Source: Candidatus Bathyarchaeia archaeon (GTDB lineage: Archaea; Thermoproteota; Bathyarchaeia; Bathyarchaeales; DTEX01). Taken from it: a stretch of 43,539 bases of DNA. The position numbers and the translations under genes were made by a program. The notes under the pieces were generated by a model that made no database searches, was not told the DNA's origin, and worked only from the letters and a program-made list of their open reading frames with translations. The DNA is taken from assembly GCA_038868075.1 (NCBI GenBank), contig JAWBXB010000005.1:1-43539 (forward strand), written 5' to 3'. Shown in pieces: positions 25,867 through 34,030 of the stretch (position 1 is its first letter; every line of letters begins with the position of its first letter).

Positions 25867-26110
25867 AAAAAATTGTTTTTATCGTGGGCGCTTTGTGTTC
25901 CACGTGACTAACACCCGGCTTCACAGATGAGCGAGCTCCGCTCCCCTCAGCCGAGCTCTCTCACACGTGGAATTATTAGCGCCCACGCCCGCCGTGTCCC
26001 GCATCTGGGTAAACTCTCCCTCATAGAAAAGTGTTTTACACCTCTCTCAGTCGAGTCCGTCTATGCGGGCCCGCGAGGGTTCCGGCGGGATTAAAGCTCG
26101 TATCATCGCC
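25867..26110 (-). ncRNA. Candidate structured noncoding RNA, unassigned
   Basis: A GC-rich block in AT-rich surroundings, with nested pairing. CGTGGGCGCT (25883-25892) pairs with AGCGCCCACG (25978-25987). TTCCACGTG (25898-25906) pairs with CACGTGGAA (25964-25972). CCCGCCG (25988-25994) pairs with CGGCGGG (26083-26089). CCCGCAT (25998-26004) pairs with ATGCGGG (26063-26069). In the minus direction, a TATA-like GTTTATTTTAG lies near 26130-26140 and a T6 run at 25867-25872 follows the last stem, as for a terminated transcript of about 230 nt. I looked for the conserved blocks of RNase P RNA, SRP RNA, 5S rRNA and group II domain V and did not find them. It fills the gap between the PH-domain gene and the rhamnosidase promoter, so a leader or regulatory role is also possible. 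Confidence 0.6.
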
Positions 26111-26166
26111 CAAAATAACTGCGGAAAAAACTAAAATAAACTTTACTCTTAATCCACGCAATATGT

Positions 26167-26730
26167 TCAGCGCCCTCTTCTCTCTATGGCATTCTGGAGG
26201 ATGCTGTGAATTTGATAGGGATTATTTAGAGCCGTAAGCGTTGGCACATAGGCTTGCTCAGGCCATCCAGCGGCGGTTGATATCCTTATGCTTCCTGTTC
26301 CAAAAATTTTATCTACGAAATCTATTGTTACATAGATTTCTTGTATTCTGTCAAACTCGATTATCCTCGTGTCAATACCTATTGCCCCAGTTTGAATCAG
26401 AACCCTCCTATCAGTTATTAAATAAAGCGTGTTATTGTATGCTAAGATGTTCCGAACTATTGGGCCGAAGAGCATCAGTAAGCCAACTATAATCTGAAGC
26501 GCCACGATAAACCCAAAACCATAAGGCATAGTTGCGGGCGGAACCACGGAGAAAGCACCTATAATACCCGCAATAATGATGGAACCAACAAAAACAAAGC
26601 CCCACATATTCCCCAAATGCAGCACGAAAGAGCCGAAAACTGGCTTCCCATACCATAAAATCTGCTCATCCCTCCTCAGAATACCCGGTATGCTCTTCGG
26701 CAGCTCGTCTACATTTCCTTGTCCAGCCAA
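26167..26730 (-). CDS. Membrane protein with bacterial PH (bPH2, YdbT-like) domain
   Basis: A 187-residue protein. The N-terminal segment has ILRRDEQILWYGKPVFGSF, the usual entry to YdbS/YdbT-type proteins. Two membrane helices follow (about 43-64 and 70-96), then a bPH2 domain: NTLYLITDRRVLIQTGAIGIDTRIIEFDRIQEIYV and GTGSIRISTA. Such proteins sit in the membrane with the PH domain inside; their function is poorly known. The gene ends about 60 bp before the candidate structured RNA on the same strand, which could therefore lie in its 3' region. Confidence 0.85.
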   Translation of the reverse strand: MAGQGNVDELPKSIPGILRRDEQILWYGKPVFGSFVLHLGNMWGFVFVGSIIIAGIIGAFSVVPPATMPYGFGFIVALQIIVGLLMLFGPIVRNILAYNNTLYLITDRRVLIQTGAIGIDTRIIEFDRIQEIYVTIDFVDKIFGTGSIRISTAAGWPEQAYVPTLTALNNPYQIHSILQNAIERRGR

Positions 26731-26897
26731 AAAATCCCCTCACTAAAGCTAACAAAATTTAAGTAATAAGCAAGGTTGAGATAAACATTATCGTGAGTGA
26801 TTTCTCCCCATTTCCAAAATATGGGAAGAGAGAGGGAGAGACTATCCCAGAAGATAGGGAGGTATTATCAAATCCTAATAAAATAATGGGTAGGCGT

Positions 26898-28589
26898 CTA
26901 TTTTCTCAAGAGACCCCATATTTTGCTGAGGTTTAGCTCGAAGGCTGCTGCTGGATTTTCTAGCCCCCAATTCTGGAGCACCTGCGGGTTTATCTCGCCC
27001 ATAAAACCAACCTCCTCACCACCGACAACTATTTTTCCAACACGCCCCTCAATGAAGCTTCCATGACTCGTCTCCTCTAGGCTATATTTAAGCCCTAAGT
27101 TAGAGAATAATGAGTTTAGCGCGGACTTAATCTTCGTGAAACCAGCCTCGGAGTGTATTATTACGCATGCCAATTTCTCGACGTCCCTAGCTTTATTTGG
27201 TTGCGTTTCATCGGGTATAACACAGTATCCGACCTCAAAAATCTTCTGGGGATACTCAACATGCGTGTTATGGCTTAAGAACTCCATTAAACTCGGCAGA
27301 AGCCAGTTTCTTAAGCATGTCATAGACGAAATCTTTGGATTTGCAATCTCAATGATCTTCTCAGGCGGAATATTCATCTTCTCAAAGAGTGTGTTCGGAT
27401 TTGTTAGAGTGAATGTTAGAACTTCTTGGTATCCTAAGCCTACCATAATTTCCCTGACAAGATTGCGGAGATATGTTTCACGTGATAGACCACCAACAGT
27501 TGACATTTTAGGCCATATTGGCTCCATCCTATTTAGGTCGTAGGCTATGGCTATATCCTCAACTATATCTATTGGATGCATTATATCTGGGCGATAGCAC
27601 GGTATCTCAATAACAATCTCATCGTCAACAACCTCTGAAATCCCATACCTAGACCTCTCTAAGAGATCCATAACTTCATTTAGACTTAAAGGAATCCCTA
27701 TGACCTTCCTTATGTAACTGAGGCTTACACGCGTTTTTTCGGTTTTAAGATCTGGTGTTATAGCATCTCCCAAATCTTCATATGGGTAGTGTATTTTGGC
27801 CGAGTATATTCTTCCACCCCTATCAGCCAAGGCTAAAATAATGTTTGTCAAAGTGTATAAGACAGTCTTATATGATGTGCCAGTTACTTCTACGAGGACA
27901 TTCTTTGTTTTAACGGTTACTTTCCCAAGATCATTTGAGTTAATTATAGGCGGAAAAGATAAAACTTTGTTTCTTGAGTCTATGAAAATTGGCCAGACAT
28001 CGAATTGTTTAACTATGTGTCCATACTCTATTCCTTTCGGGTGCTTCTTTAATATTTCAGCCAACGTCATCTCCTCATCGAAACCTAAAGGAACAAATCT
28101 TGTTTCATGCGGTCTGGAAACAGTATATTGTAATGGAGGAGTAATTAGGTCGAAGTCGTAGAGTCCTATTGACGTCCTGCGCCTACTCCGTCCATAAGTC
28201 TGATCCATCTTGTCTTGGAAGCGCATTATATGGCGTATTGCAGCATCGCTTAGCCTTACATCTTTAACGACTGCACATGCAATGTATGGGCGTATATTTT
28301 TCAGGCGCGGATTAACTATAACCTCAACACCGGATTCGCCAGATACCTCATAGCGTTTTAGTCCTTTCTCAATACCAAGTATTCCTCTTAAGGCACGCGC
28401 TATTCCCTCAACGCCCCATATGTCAGCGCGATTACTATCTTTAATATCTATGTGAATCTCTTTTTCGCTAACATATTTTACTTCACCCTTTATGAATGAT
28501 AGAAGCTCGTCTAGAGATTCAGGGTTTTGTGGAAGCTTCATCCCTAGAAGAGATTCTAGGTCTTCACGTTCAACCTCAATGGTCGGCAT
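26898..28589 (-). CDS. pheT: Phenylalanyl-tRNA synthetase, beta subunit
   Basis: A 563-residue archaeal/eukaryotic-type beta subunit, much shorter than the bacterial 790 residues because the EMAP/tRNA-binding and anticodon-binding ends are absent. The B3/B4 domain region includes TYGRSRRRTSIGLYDFDLITPPLQY. The B5 DNA-binding-like domain includes VSLSYIRKVIGIPLSLNEVMDLLERSRYG and PCYRPDIMHPIDIVEDIAIAYDLNRMEP. A catalytic-core-like domain forms the last 190 residues. Starts at ATG 4 bp after the pheS stop, with GGGGATGATATG as overlapping ribosome binding site, so the subunits are coupled for the alpha2-beta2 enzyme. Confidence 0.96.
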   Translation of the reverse strand: MPTIEVEREDLESLLGMKLPQNPESLDELLSFIKGEVKYVSEKEIHIDIKDSNRADIWGVEGIARALRGILGIEKGLKRYEVSGESGVEVIVNPRLKNIRPYIACAVVKDVRLSDAAIRHIMRFQDKMDQTYGRSRRRTSIGLYDFDLITPPLQYTVSRPHETRFVPLGFDEEMTLAEILKKHPKGIEYGHIVKQFDVWPIFIDSRNKVLSFPPIINSNDLGKVTVKTKNVLVEVTGTSYKTVLYTLTNIILALADRGGRIYSAKIHYPYEDLGDAITPDLKTEKTRVSLSYIRKVIGIPLSLNEVMDLLERSRYGISEVVDDEIVIEIPCYRPDIMHPIDIVEDIAIAYDLNRMEPIWPKMSTVGGLSRETYLRNLVREIMVGLGYQEVLTFTLTNPNTLFEKMNIPPEKIIEIANPKISSMTCLRNWLLPSLMEFLSHNTHVEYPQKIFEVGYCVIPDETQPNKARDVEKLACVIIHSEAGFTKIKSALNSLFSNLGLKYSLEETSHGSFIEGRVGKIVVGGEEVGFMGEINPQVLQNWGLENPAAAFELNLSKIWGLLRK

Positions 28590-28593
28590 ATAT

Positions 28594-30102
28594 TCATATC
28601 ATCCCCTTTCTTCTTAGCCATTCAAGATCATGGGTGAATAAATAACGTATATCATCTATTCCAGCCTTCATCATGAATAAACGATCAACACCTAGACCCC
28701 AAGCTAAAACTGGAACATCGATACCTAATGGAAGCGTTACTTCTGGACGGAATATCCCGGAGCCGCCAAACTCCATCCAACCATAACCCTCTTTATAGGC
28801 TGAGAGTTCAATGCTCGGCTCAGTAAATGGGAAGTAGTCTGGTTTAAATTTAACCTTGTCAGCTCCAGCTATATCTATTGCGAAGCGCTCAAGTATTCCT
28901 AAAAGATCACGTAACGTTAAGTCTTCCCCGACAACTATGCCCTCAACCTGATTAAACTCGCTCAAGTGTGTTCTATCGACTAGCTCTGGTCTATAGCAAC
29001 GTGCAACAGCGAAATATTTTCCCGGTATTTCAAGATCCTCACTTATTAGTGTTCTTATGCTAACAGCTGTCGTGTGGCTGCGTAATATTAGTCTAGCCGC
29101 CATGAGAAGCGAGAATTTATAGCCCCAGCCTCTTGAACCCGTCTTCCAACCACATTCATGCGTCTCCTTTACTTGCTCAAGAAAACGCTTATATGGTGTC
29201 AAGTCACCATACTCCGGCTCCTTAACAAGGTATATATCATGAATCTCCCTCGCAGGATGATCCTGCGGCATGTAAAGCCCATCGCAATTGAAGAAGTTTA
29301 TCTCAACTATTGGACCATTCATCTCCTTAAAGCCTAGGGCAACAAGTTTCTCACGCATTTCATCAAGAAACCTTAAATACGGATGCTTCTTGCCTGGCCA
29401 TACCTGTGGTGCAGGAGCCTTAATATCATATTTTACAAGTTTCTTTTCACGCCACTTTCCCGTAATTATGAGCTCTGGTGTTAGCTGTGTTATTTCTTCA
29501 ATAATTTCTAAGCCTCTCTTTAGAAGATTCCAGCCCTCTTCTGTCAGCTCTATTTCTCTAACTGCTTCCTCGCGCGCTTCAACTATCCTCCTTCCTTTAA
29601 GCATCTTAAATGCATCTCTGAAAACTTCATTTAAGTCTTCAATCACTAATGTCCCCGCAGTTCCAAGCATCGATATAAGGCGTTCATCAGCACCAATCTC
29701 CGGCTCCTTCAGGAGCTTAATCTTCTGCTCTTTCTGATCTATCTTAGCCCAACCCTTACGTACAAGCCAGCCCAACGCTATAGCAGCATCTTCAGACCCG
29801 ATTGATGCCGCTCTTAAAGCATCCGCTATCGATGCTTCACCACCCATCATCCTTAAGGTATCAACTAACCGTCTCTCAGGCAATTTTTTCTCAAAATATA
29901 ATCTGCCCTCCTCATTAAGCGAGACCTTCGTAACTTTTTTCTCACTAACTTTTACGAGATTTTTTGATTCAAGTGATAAGATTGCTCTCATGACGGATGC
30001 GTGCGCCAGCCCGCTAGATTCGATGAGACTACTTATTGTCGCCCTCCTACCTAAGTCCCTTAATGCTAAAAGGACCTTTCTTTCATTCTCACGTAGTTCC
30101 AC
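28594..30102 (-). CDS. pheS: Phenylalanyl-tRNA synthetase, alpha subunit
   Basis: A 502-residue catalytic subunit charging tRNA-Phe. The N-terminal 220 residues form tandem winged-helix units (VLLALRDLGRRATISSLIESSGLAHASVMRAI), typical of archaeal and eukaryotic PheS. The class II core follows with motif 1 near GPIVEINFFNCDGLYMPQDHPAREIHDIY, motif 2 in AVARCYRPELVDRTHLSEFNQVEG, and motif 3 in VLAWGLGVDRLFMMKAGIDDIR. Starts at GTG 30102 with AAGGTGA 6 nt upstream. It is first of the pheS-pheT pair. Confidence 0.97.
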   Translation of the reverse strand: MELRENERKVLLALRDLGRRATISSLIESSGLAHASVMRAILSLESKNLVKVSEKKVTKVSLNEEGRLYFEKKLPERRLVDTLRMMGGEASIADALRAASIGSEDAAIALGWLVRKGWAKIDQKEQKIKLLKEPEIGADERLISMLGTAGTLVIEDLNEVFRDAFKMLKGRRIVEAREEAVREIELTEEGWNLLKRGLEIIEEITQLTPELIITGKWREKKLVKYDIKAPAPQVWPGKKHPYLRFLDEMREKLVALGFKEMNGPIVEINFFNCDGLYMPQDHPAREIHDIYLVKEPEYGDLTPYKRFLEQVKETHECGWKTGSRGWGYKFSLLMAARLILRSHTTAVSIRTLISEDLEIPGKYFAVARCYRPELVDRTHLSEFNQVEGIVVGEDLTLRDLLGILERFAIDIAGADKVKFKPDYFPFTEPSIELSAYKEGYGWMEFGGSGIFRPEVTLPLGIDVPVLAWGLGVDRLFMMKAGIDDIRYLFTHDLEWLRRKGMI

Positions 30103-30209
30103 CGAAATTCACCTTTTAACAGCATTCTCTTAAAATCACTGAATTCTCTTAATGTTTTTTAATAACCGATACTTAACTTTTCACAACACTCCAACTAATT
30201 TTTTCTCTA

Positions 30210-31241
30210 TTAAAACCAAGCCTCCAGTGTTCTCTTACCCCTAATTTTTCTTATACCCTCAATAGCTTTCTCCAGAGCCTTACGCACCCGATCCTCCGAG
30301 AAATCTTTTTCACTACAGAGAAAATCTAGAACCCCCTCAACGTTTGGCTCCTTCCACTCTATCTTATAGTTATCTGTAACGTTCGGATGCAGGAATATTT
30401 CCCTTATCTTTACTGGCTCAACTGGAAACTCTGCATCCTTTATTGCTGACAACGCTGCTTCTAGACTTCCATAGGTCTTGATAAGCTTTAGGGCGCTTTT
30501 TGGGCCTATACCCTTAACACCGTCTGGATTAAAGTCTGTTCCAATTAATATGCCTATATCAATTAGCTGTTTATGCGTTATACCCAGCTCATTAAGAACT
30601 CGCTTAAGCTCAATTATCTCCGGAGTAATCTCCACGTAAACGTCTTTTCTAGGAAGCTTTCTCCTACCAGAGATTGTTAGATTTCTAAGTAAGTATGGCG
30701 CGCCAAAAAGTAGACTATCATAATCCTGACTAGCACAGAAATTCGCATCACCCCTCTTAACTATATGCGCTGCTTGAGCCTCACCCTCAGAGGGAGCCTG
30801 AACCCAGGGCACGCCCATGAGTGTTAATAACCGTTTAGCATCATCAGACATATAGTCCTTTAGATGCGATGTCATCTGCGCATACATACGTGCCTCTTCA
30901 AGTCTCCCCTCCCTTAAAGCCGCCTCATACTTCTTTATCGCCTCCTCTTTAACCTTCATTCGCCTCTTAATCTCAGCCTCTTTAAGATCTGGAGGTGTCC
31001 CATCGAAAACATATATGGGCTTTATTCCCAGCTCAAGCAAATTGCATGTTCTATAGAATAAGCCGCTTAAGTGGCTTGTAATCTTACCAGTATGATCCAT
31101 GAGTGGTGTCCCATCAGGCTGTCTAATTATTGCCAAAAACTGGTATAGGGCGTTATAGGCGTCTATGGCCACAGATTTGCCGCTTAAGCTACTCAAATCT
31201 ATTGGTGTTCTTGGAACTAAATCTCCTAAATCAACACCCAT
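30210..31241 (-). CDS. fen: Flap endonuclease 1
   Basis: A 343-residue structure-specific nuclease that trims 5' flaps during Okazaki fragment maturation and repair. The acidic metal ligands are present: D27 (AIDAYNAL), D80 (YVFDGTPP), E152 and E154 (SEGEAQAA), D173 and D175 (QDYDSLL), and D236 (GTDFNPDG). The helix-hairpin-helix GVKGIGPKSALKLIKTYG binds DNA. The last residues KRTLEAWF are a PCNA-interacting PIP box. Complete. A separate transcription unit about 110 bp before pheS on the same strand. Confidence 0.97.
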   Translation of the reverse strand: MGVDLGDLVPRTPIDLSSLSGKSVAIDAYNALYQFLAIIRQPDGTPLMDHTGKITSHLSGLFYRTCNLLELGIKPIYVFDGTPPDLKEAEIKRRMKVKEEAIKKYEAALREGRLEEARMYAQMTSHLKDYMSDDAKRLLTLMGVPWVQAPSEGEAQAAHIVKRGDANFCASQDYDSLLFGAPYLLRNLTISGRRKLPRKDVYVEITPEIIELKRVLNELGITHKQLIDIGILIGTDFNPDGVKGIGPKSALKLIKTYGSLEAALSAIKDAEFPVEPVKIREIFLHPNVTDNYKIEWKEPNVEGVLDFLCSEKDFSEDRVRKALEKAIEGIRKIRGKRTLEAWF

Positions 31242-31316
31242 TAAAATCAGCTCTCTCCAAAAAATAATTAACCATAGATAAATAAAAAACTTAACTGCAG
31301 TAGCAGTAGTAAAAAT

Positions 31317-32096
31317 TCATTCAACAATATTTATGTCATTGATGTTTTTAAGCCCCATCCTTTCAGCGGTTTTTATTATGCCGTATTCCACCTTCTCTTT
31401 TGGCATAAAAATTACGGCCCTAATCTCGTTTAGACCGCTCTCTTTAGCCCTCAGCGTTCTAGCATGTCCATCCAGAATATAATACTTTCCCTCATATTCA
31501 ACGCAAGCTATGGGAACAAGGAGCTTCTCTATTGATAGAATTTGCCTTTTATTTACCTGTGACTGTGTTGGTATCAGATCTTTAAGCGGTATCATTTTAA
31601 TCTTCATGTAAAATGGAATACCGTAAATCTCCTCATAGCATTTTAGCAGCACAATTATTTGGCTCCATGCCTTTAATATTGGCTCATCAATTGGAGATGG
31701 CTCGATTATGGGCATTCCCTCTATAGACCGCTTCGGCGGCGCGCGATAGCTCACCTCCTCAGGAAAGCGCAGCACATAGGAGCTCACCATCTCCTCCATC
31801 ATCTTCGCCAAGATATATGCCCTATGATGCCCATCAACGACATAATATTCGCCTCCCTTCCTAATCGTTATTATCGGAACCCTATAGCCTTCATCAATAA
31901 TCTTCATGAATATGAGGGCGAGCTTATTTTTCTCTAGAAAATCCTCTGTTGGGCAGAGCGACCTAATGGGCAATGCCTTAAATTCAATATTTATCTTTAT
32001 GCCATAAATTCTTTCAAGACTAACTTTCACGCTTTCTATCCTTTCGGGCAAATCCTCCATTGTTGTCAATTCAATCTTACGCAAAATCCCAGCCAC
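31317..32096 (-). CDS. Protein with two tandem ParB-like domains
   Basis: About 259 residues from GTG 32096. Two copies of the ParB/sulfiredoxin-type motif are visible, each after a YY(V/I) strand: DGHHRA at about 88-93 and DGHART at about 209-214. Each copy is preceded by an IPI- or VPI-type strand and a separate entry strand (ALPIRSL and MIPLKDLIPTQSQ). There is no HTH, so it is not a chromosome-partition ParB. Related archaeal single-domain proteins include the free-serine kinase SerK, so a nucleotide- or phosphate-handling enzyme is possible. The open frame extends upstream to 32303 but overlaps the divergent flavodiiron gene. An A/T box near 32107-32122 suggests a nearly leaderless start at 32096 or TTG 32084. 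Confidence 0.7.
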   Translation of the reverse strand: MAGILRKIELTTMEDLPERIESVKVSLERIYGIKINIEFKALPIRSLCPTEDFLEKNKLALIFMKIIDEGYRVPIITIRKGGEYYVVDGHHRAYILAKMMEEMVSSYVLRFPEEVSYRAPPKRSIEGMPIIEPSPIDEPILKAWSQIIVLLKCYEEIYGIPFYMKIKMIPLKDLIPTQSQVNKRQILSIEKLLVPIACVEYEGKYYILDGHARTLRAKESGLNEIRAVIFMPKEKVEYGIIKTAERMGLKNINDINIVE

Positions 32097-32131
32097 AGAT
32101 ACCCTACAAATATTTTTATTGTTTTCGGGAG

Positions 32132-32139
32132 AAATATAA
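32132..32139 (+). promoter_or_regulatory. TATA box of the flavodiiron gene
   Basis: AAATATAA is centred about 26 bp before the ATG at 32162, so a leaderless transcript is expected. The divergent ParB-like gene has its own A/T box at 32107-32122, making this a compact two-way promoter. Confidence 0.5.
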
Positions 32140-32161
32140 GCTACGCGGGTGGAGAGAATAA

Positions 32162-33346
32162 ATGAAGCCCAGGATTCTGAAGGATGGAGTTTACTGGGTT
32201 GGAGCCATAGATTGGGATAAACGGCTCTTCGATGAACTAATACCCCTTCCAGACGGAACCAGCTACAACGCCTATTCATTGATTGGAAATGGGGGAACCG
32301 CACTAATAGACACAGTCGATCCAGCCATGACCAATGTCCTAGTGGACAACTTGAGGAAGCTAAACATTAAACACATAGATTATATTATTGTAAATCATGC
32401 TGAACAAGACCATTCCGGAGCCCTTCCAACAATACTTAATCTATATCCAGAGGCGAAAGTTATTGCCACACCGAGATGTAAGGATATGCTCATAGATTTA
32501 CTATTGATCCCAGGGGATAGAGTTCAAACTGTTAGTGATGGTGAGAAATTATCTCTGGGAAATAAAACGCTCGAATTCATCCATTTCCCATGGGTTCACT
32601 GGCCTGAGACAATGCTGACATACCTACGTGAGGACGCCATACTATTTTCCTGCGACTTGTTCGGCTCACACCTCGCAACCTCAAATCTATATGCGGTTGA
32701 TGAATCAATCGTTTTTGAGGCTGCTAAAAGATATTATGCTGAAATAATGATGCCCTTCCGGCTGATAATACAGAGAAATATAGAGAAAATGAGAAGCCTA
32801 GAAATCAGCATGATTGCGCCAAGCCATGGACCAGTCTATCATAAGCCGAACTTTATACTTGAAGCCTATCGAGACTGGGTTTATAATCCGCCGAAAAATC
32901 TTGTTGTTTTACCCTATGTGTCGATGCATGGAAGCACGAAAGCTATGGTTGATTATCTGGTTTCGGCACTTATAAATAGAGGTGTTGGCGTCCAACAATT
33001 CGGTCTACCAAGGGCTGATATTGGAAAATTAGCAATGGCTCTTGTCGACGCAGCAACGGTAGTCATAGGCTCGCCAACAGTTCTAGGCGGTCCACATCCG
33101 GCGGCAGCCTATGCCGCGCATTTAATAAGCGCATTAAGACCTAAAATCATGTTCGCTACGATAATAGGCTCTTACGGTTGGGGAACAACTATAACTCAGC
33201 AAATATCCCAACTACTCTCACCACTTAAGGTAGAGTTTCTCGAACCAGTTCTAGTAAGAGGTTATCCTAAAGAGGATACATTTAAAGCCTTAGATAGACT
33301 TGCAAATGAAATATTGGAGAGACATAAAAGGCATGGTCTGGTATAG
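32162..33346 (+). CDS. Flavodiiron protein (FprA type)
   Basis: A 394-residue enzyme reducing O2 to water or NO to N2O. The metallo-beta-lactamase domain (1-245) carries the diiron ligands H79, E81, D83 (H-x-E-x-D-H, NHAEQDHSG), H146, D165 and H222 (PSHGPVY). The flavodoxin domain (about 247-394) binds FMN at SMHGSTKAM and has GSPTVLGGPHPAA and GSYGWG loops. No extra rubredoxin or NADH-oxidase domain, so an external donor such as F420H2 or rubredoxin is needed. It converges, 16 bp apart, with a ferritin-like gene, which fits a small oxygen-defence group. Confidence 0.95.
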   Translation: MKPRILKDGVYWVGAIDWDKRLFDELIPLPDGTSYNAYSLIGNGGTALIDTVDPAMTNVLVDNLRKLNIKHIDYIIVNHAEQDHSGALPTILNLYPEAKVIATPRCKDMLIDLLLIPGDRVQTVSDGEKLSLGNKTLEFIHFPWVHWPETMLTYLREDAILFSCDLFGSHLATSNLYAVDESIVFEAAKRYYAEIMMPFRLIIQRNIEKMRSLEISMIAPSHGPVYHKPNFILEAYRDWVYNPPKNLVVLPYVSMHGSTKAMVDYLVSALINRGVGVQQFGLPRADIGKLAMALVDAATVVIGSPTVLGGPHPAAAYAAHLISALRPKIMFATIIGSYGWGTTITQQISQLLSPLKVEFLEPVLVRGYPKEDTFKALDRLANEILERHKRHGLV

Positions 33347-33362
33347 AATAGCCCCTATCTTT

Positions 33363-33836
33363 TTATCCACCCGGTGCGCCATGAAAGGGAACACCACGCC
33401 AAATCATATTCCACCAGTCTTCTTCTGTTACTGCTTCGCCCTTCACTAGAGTCTCTAAAACCTTTTTTAAGAGTTCATGATGTTTTCTTTCATCCTCCAA
33501 TATAGCATTTAGTAGAAGCTTAACTTTTTCATCCTTCACTAACGGGAGCATTTCACTTATCTTTTTAATAAGAGATGCCTCTATATTTATATGCTTCTCA
33601 ACTAGACCTCTCTGTCTGTCAAGTTGTTCCTGAGTTATTGCCTGCGGAACTTTAGTTAGCAGTTCTAGAGCCGCCGAATACATTTCACTATGCTTCATTG
33701 AGTCAAATGATATACCTATTAAAACTTCACGGACAGCTAAATTAGCTACGTCACCTATGCTTTTATTCAGAGAATCAACAATTTCCTTTTCAACCTTAAT
33801 CTGTTCCATAATAAATTTTGCAAGGTCATTTTGCAT
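33363..33836 (-). CDS. Ferritin-like four-helix protein
   Basis: A 157-residue all-helical protein. Helix pairs carry DSMKHSEMY (45-53) and EDERKHHELL (114-123). The second holds a normal E-x-x-H (E116, H119); in the first the usual Glu is replaced by Ser with Asp one place earlier (D45, H49). E86 sits in the third helix. This fits a rubrerythrin/ferritin-like diiron fold with an altered site. It ends in an aromatic tail (WWNMIWRGVPFHGAPGG). A TATA-like CATATTTTATTTT lies about 30 bp before the ATG. Iron or peroxide handling beside the flavodiiron protein is likely; the exact activity is unclear. Confidence 0.75.
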   Translation of the reverse strand: MQNDLAKFIMEQIKVEKEIVDSLNKSIGDVANLAVREVLIGISFDSMKHSEMYSAALELLTKVPQAITQEQLDRQRGLVEKHINIEASLIKKISEMLPLVKDEKVKLLLNAILEDERKHHELLKKVLETLVKGEAVTEEDWWNMIWRGVPFHGAPGG

Positions 33837-33910
33837 ATGATAATCAACTCCTTCATTTCATCAAAATAAAATATGTGCTTGACACGAAATAAAACGTTTT
33901 CACACATATT

Positions 33911-33927
33911 TAAGTATGAAATACTTA
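33911..33927. promoter_or_regulatory. Inverted repeat between ferritin-like and KaiC-like genes
   Basis: A perfect inverted repeat TAAGTAT-GAA-ATACTTA lies about 75 bp upstream of the ferritin-like start and about 105 bp before the KaiC-like start. Both genes read away from it. Its size and symmetry suit a dimeric regulator. The regulator is unknown. Confidence 0.4.
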
Positions 33928-34030
33928 TTTAATTCCTTGTATATAATGATTTCAGATATAGTTTTTAAATCAATAAAAGTTTTTAACAATATCTCTAAGA
34001 ATTTTTAATAGAGATCTAGGAGAATTTGAA

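Noticed and set aside
25867-26110. RNase P RNA, SRP RNA or 5S rRNA at the structured block
   Set aside because: The conserved blocks I know for these RNAs were not found on either strand.
26031-26492. Plus-strand open frames at 26031-26237 and 26241-26492
   Set aside because: They run antisense to the structured block and the PH-domain gene and have no recognisable features.
32097-32303. N-terminal extension of the tandem ParB-like protein
   Set aside because: It overlaps the divergent flavodiiron gene and its promoter. The sequence has no family likeness.
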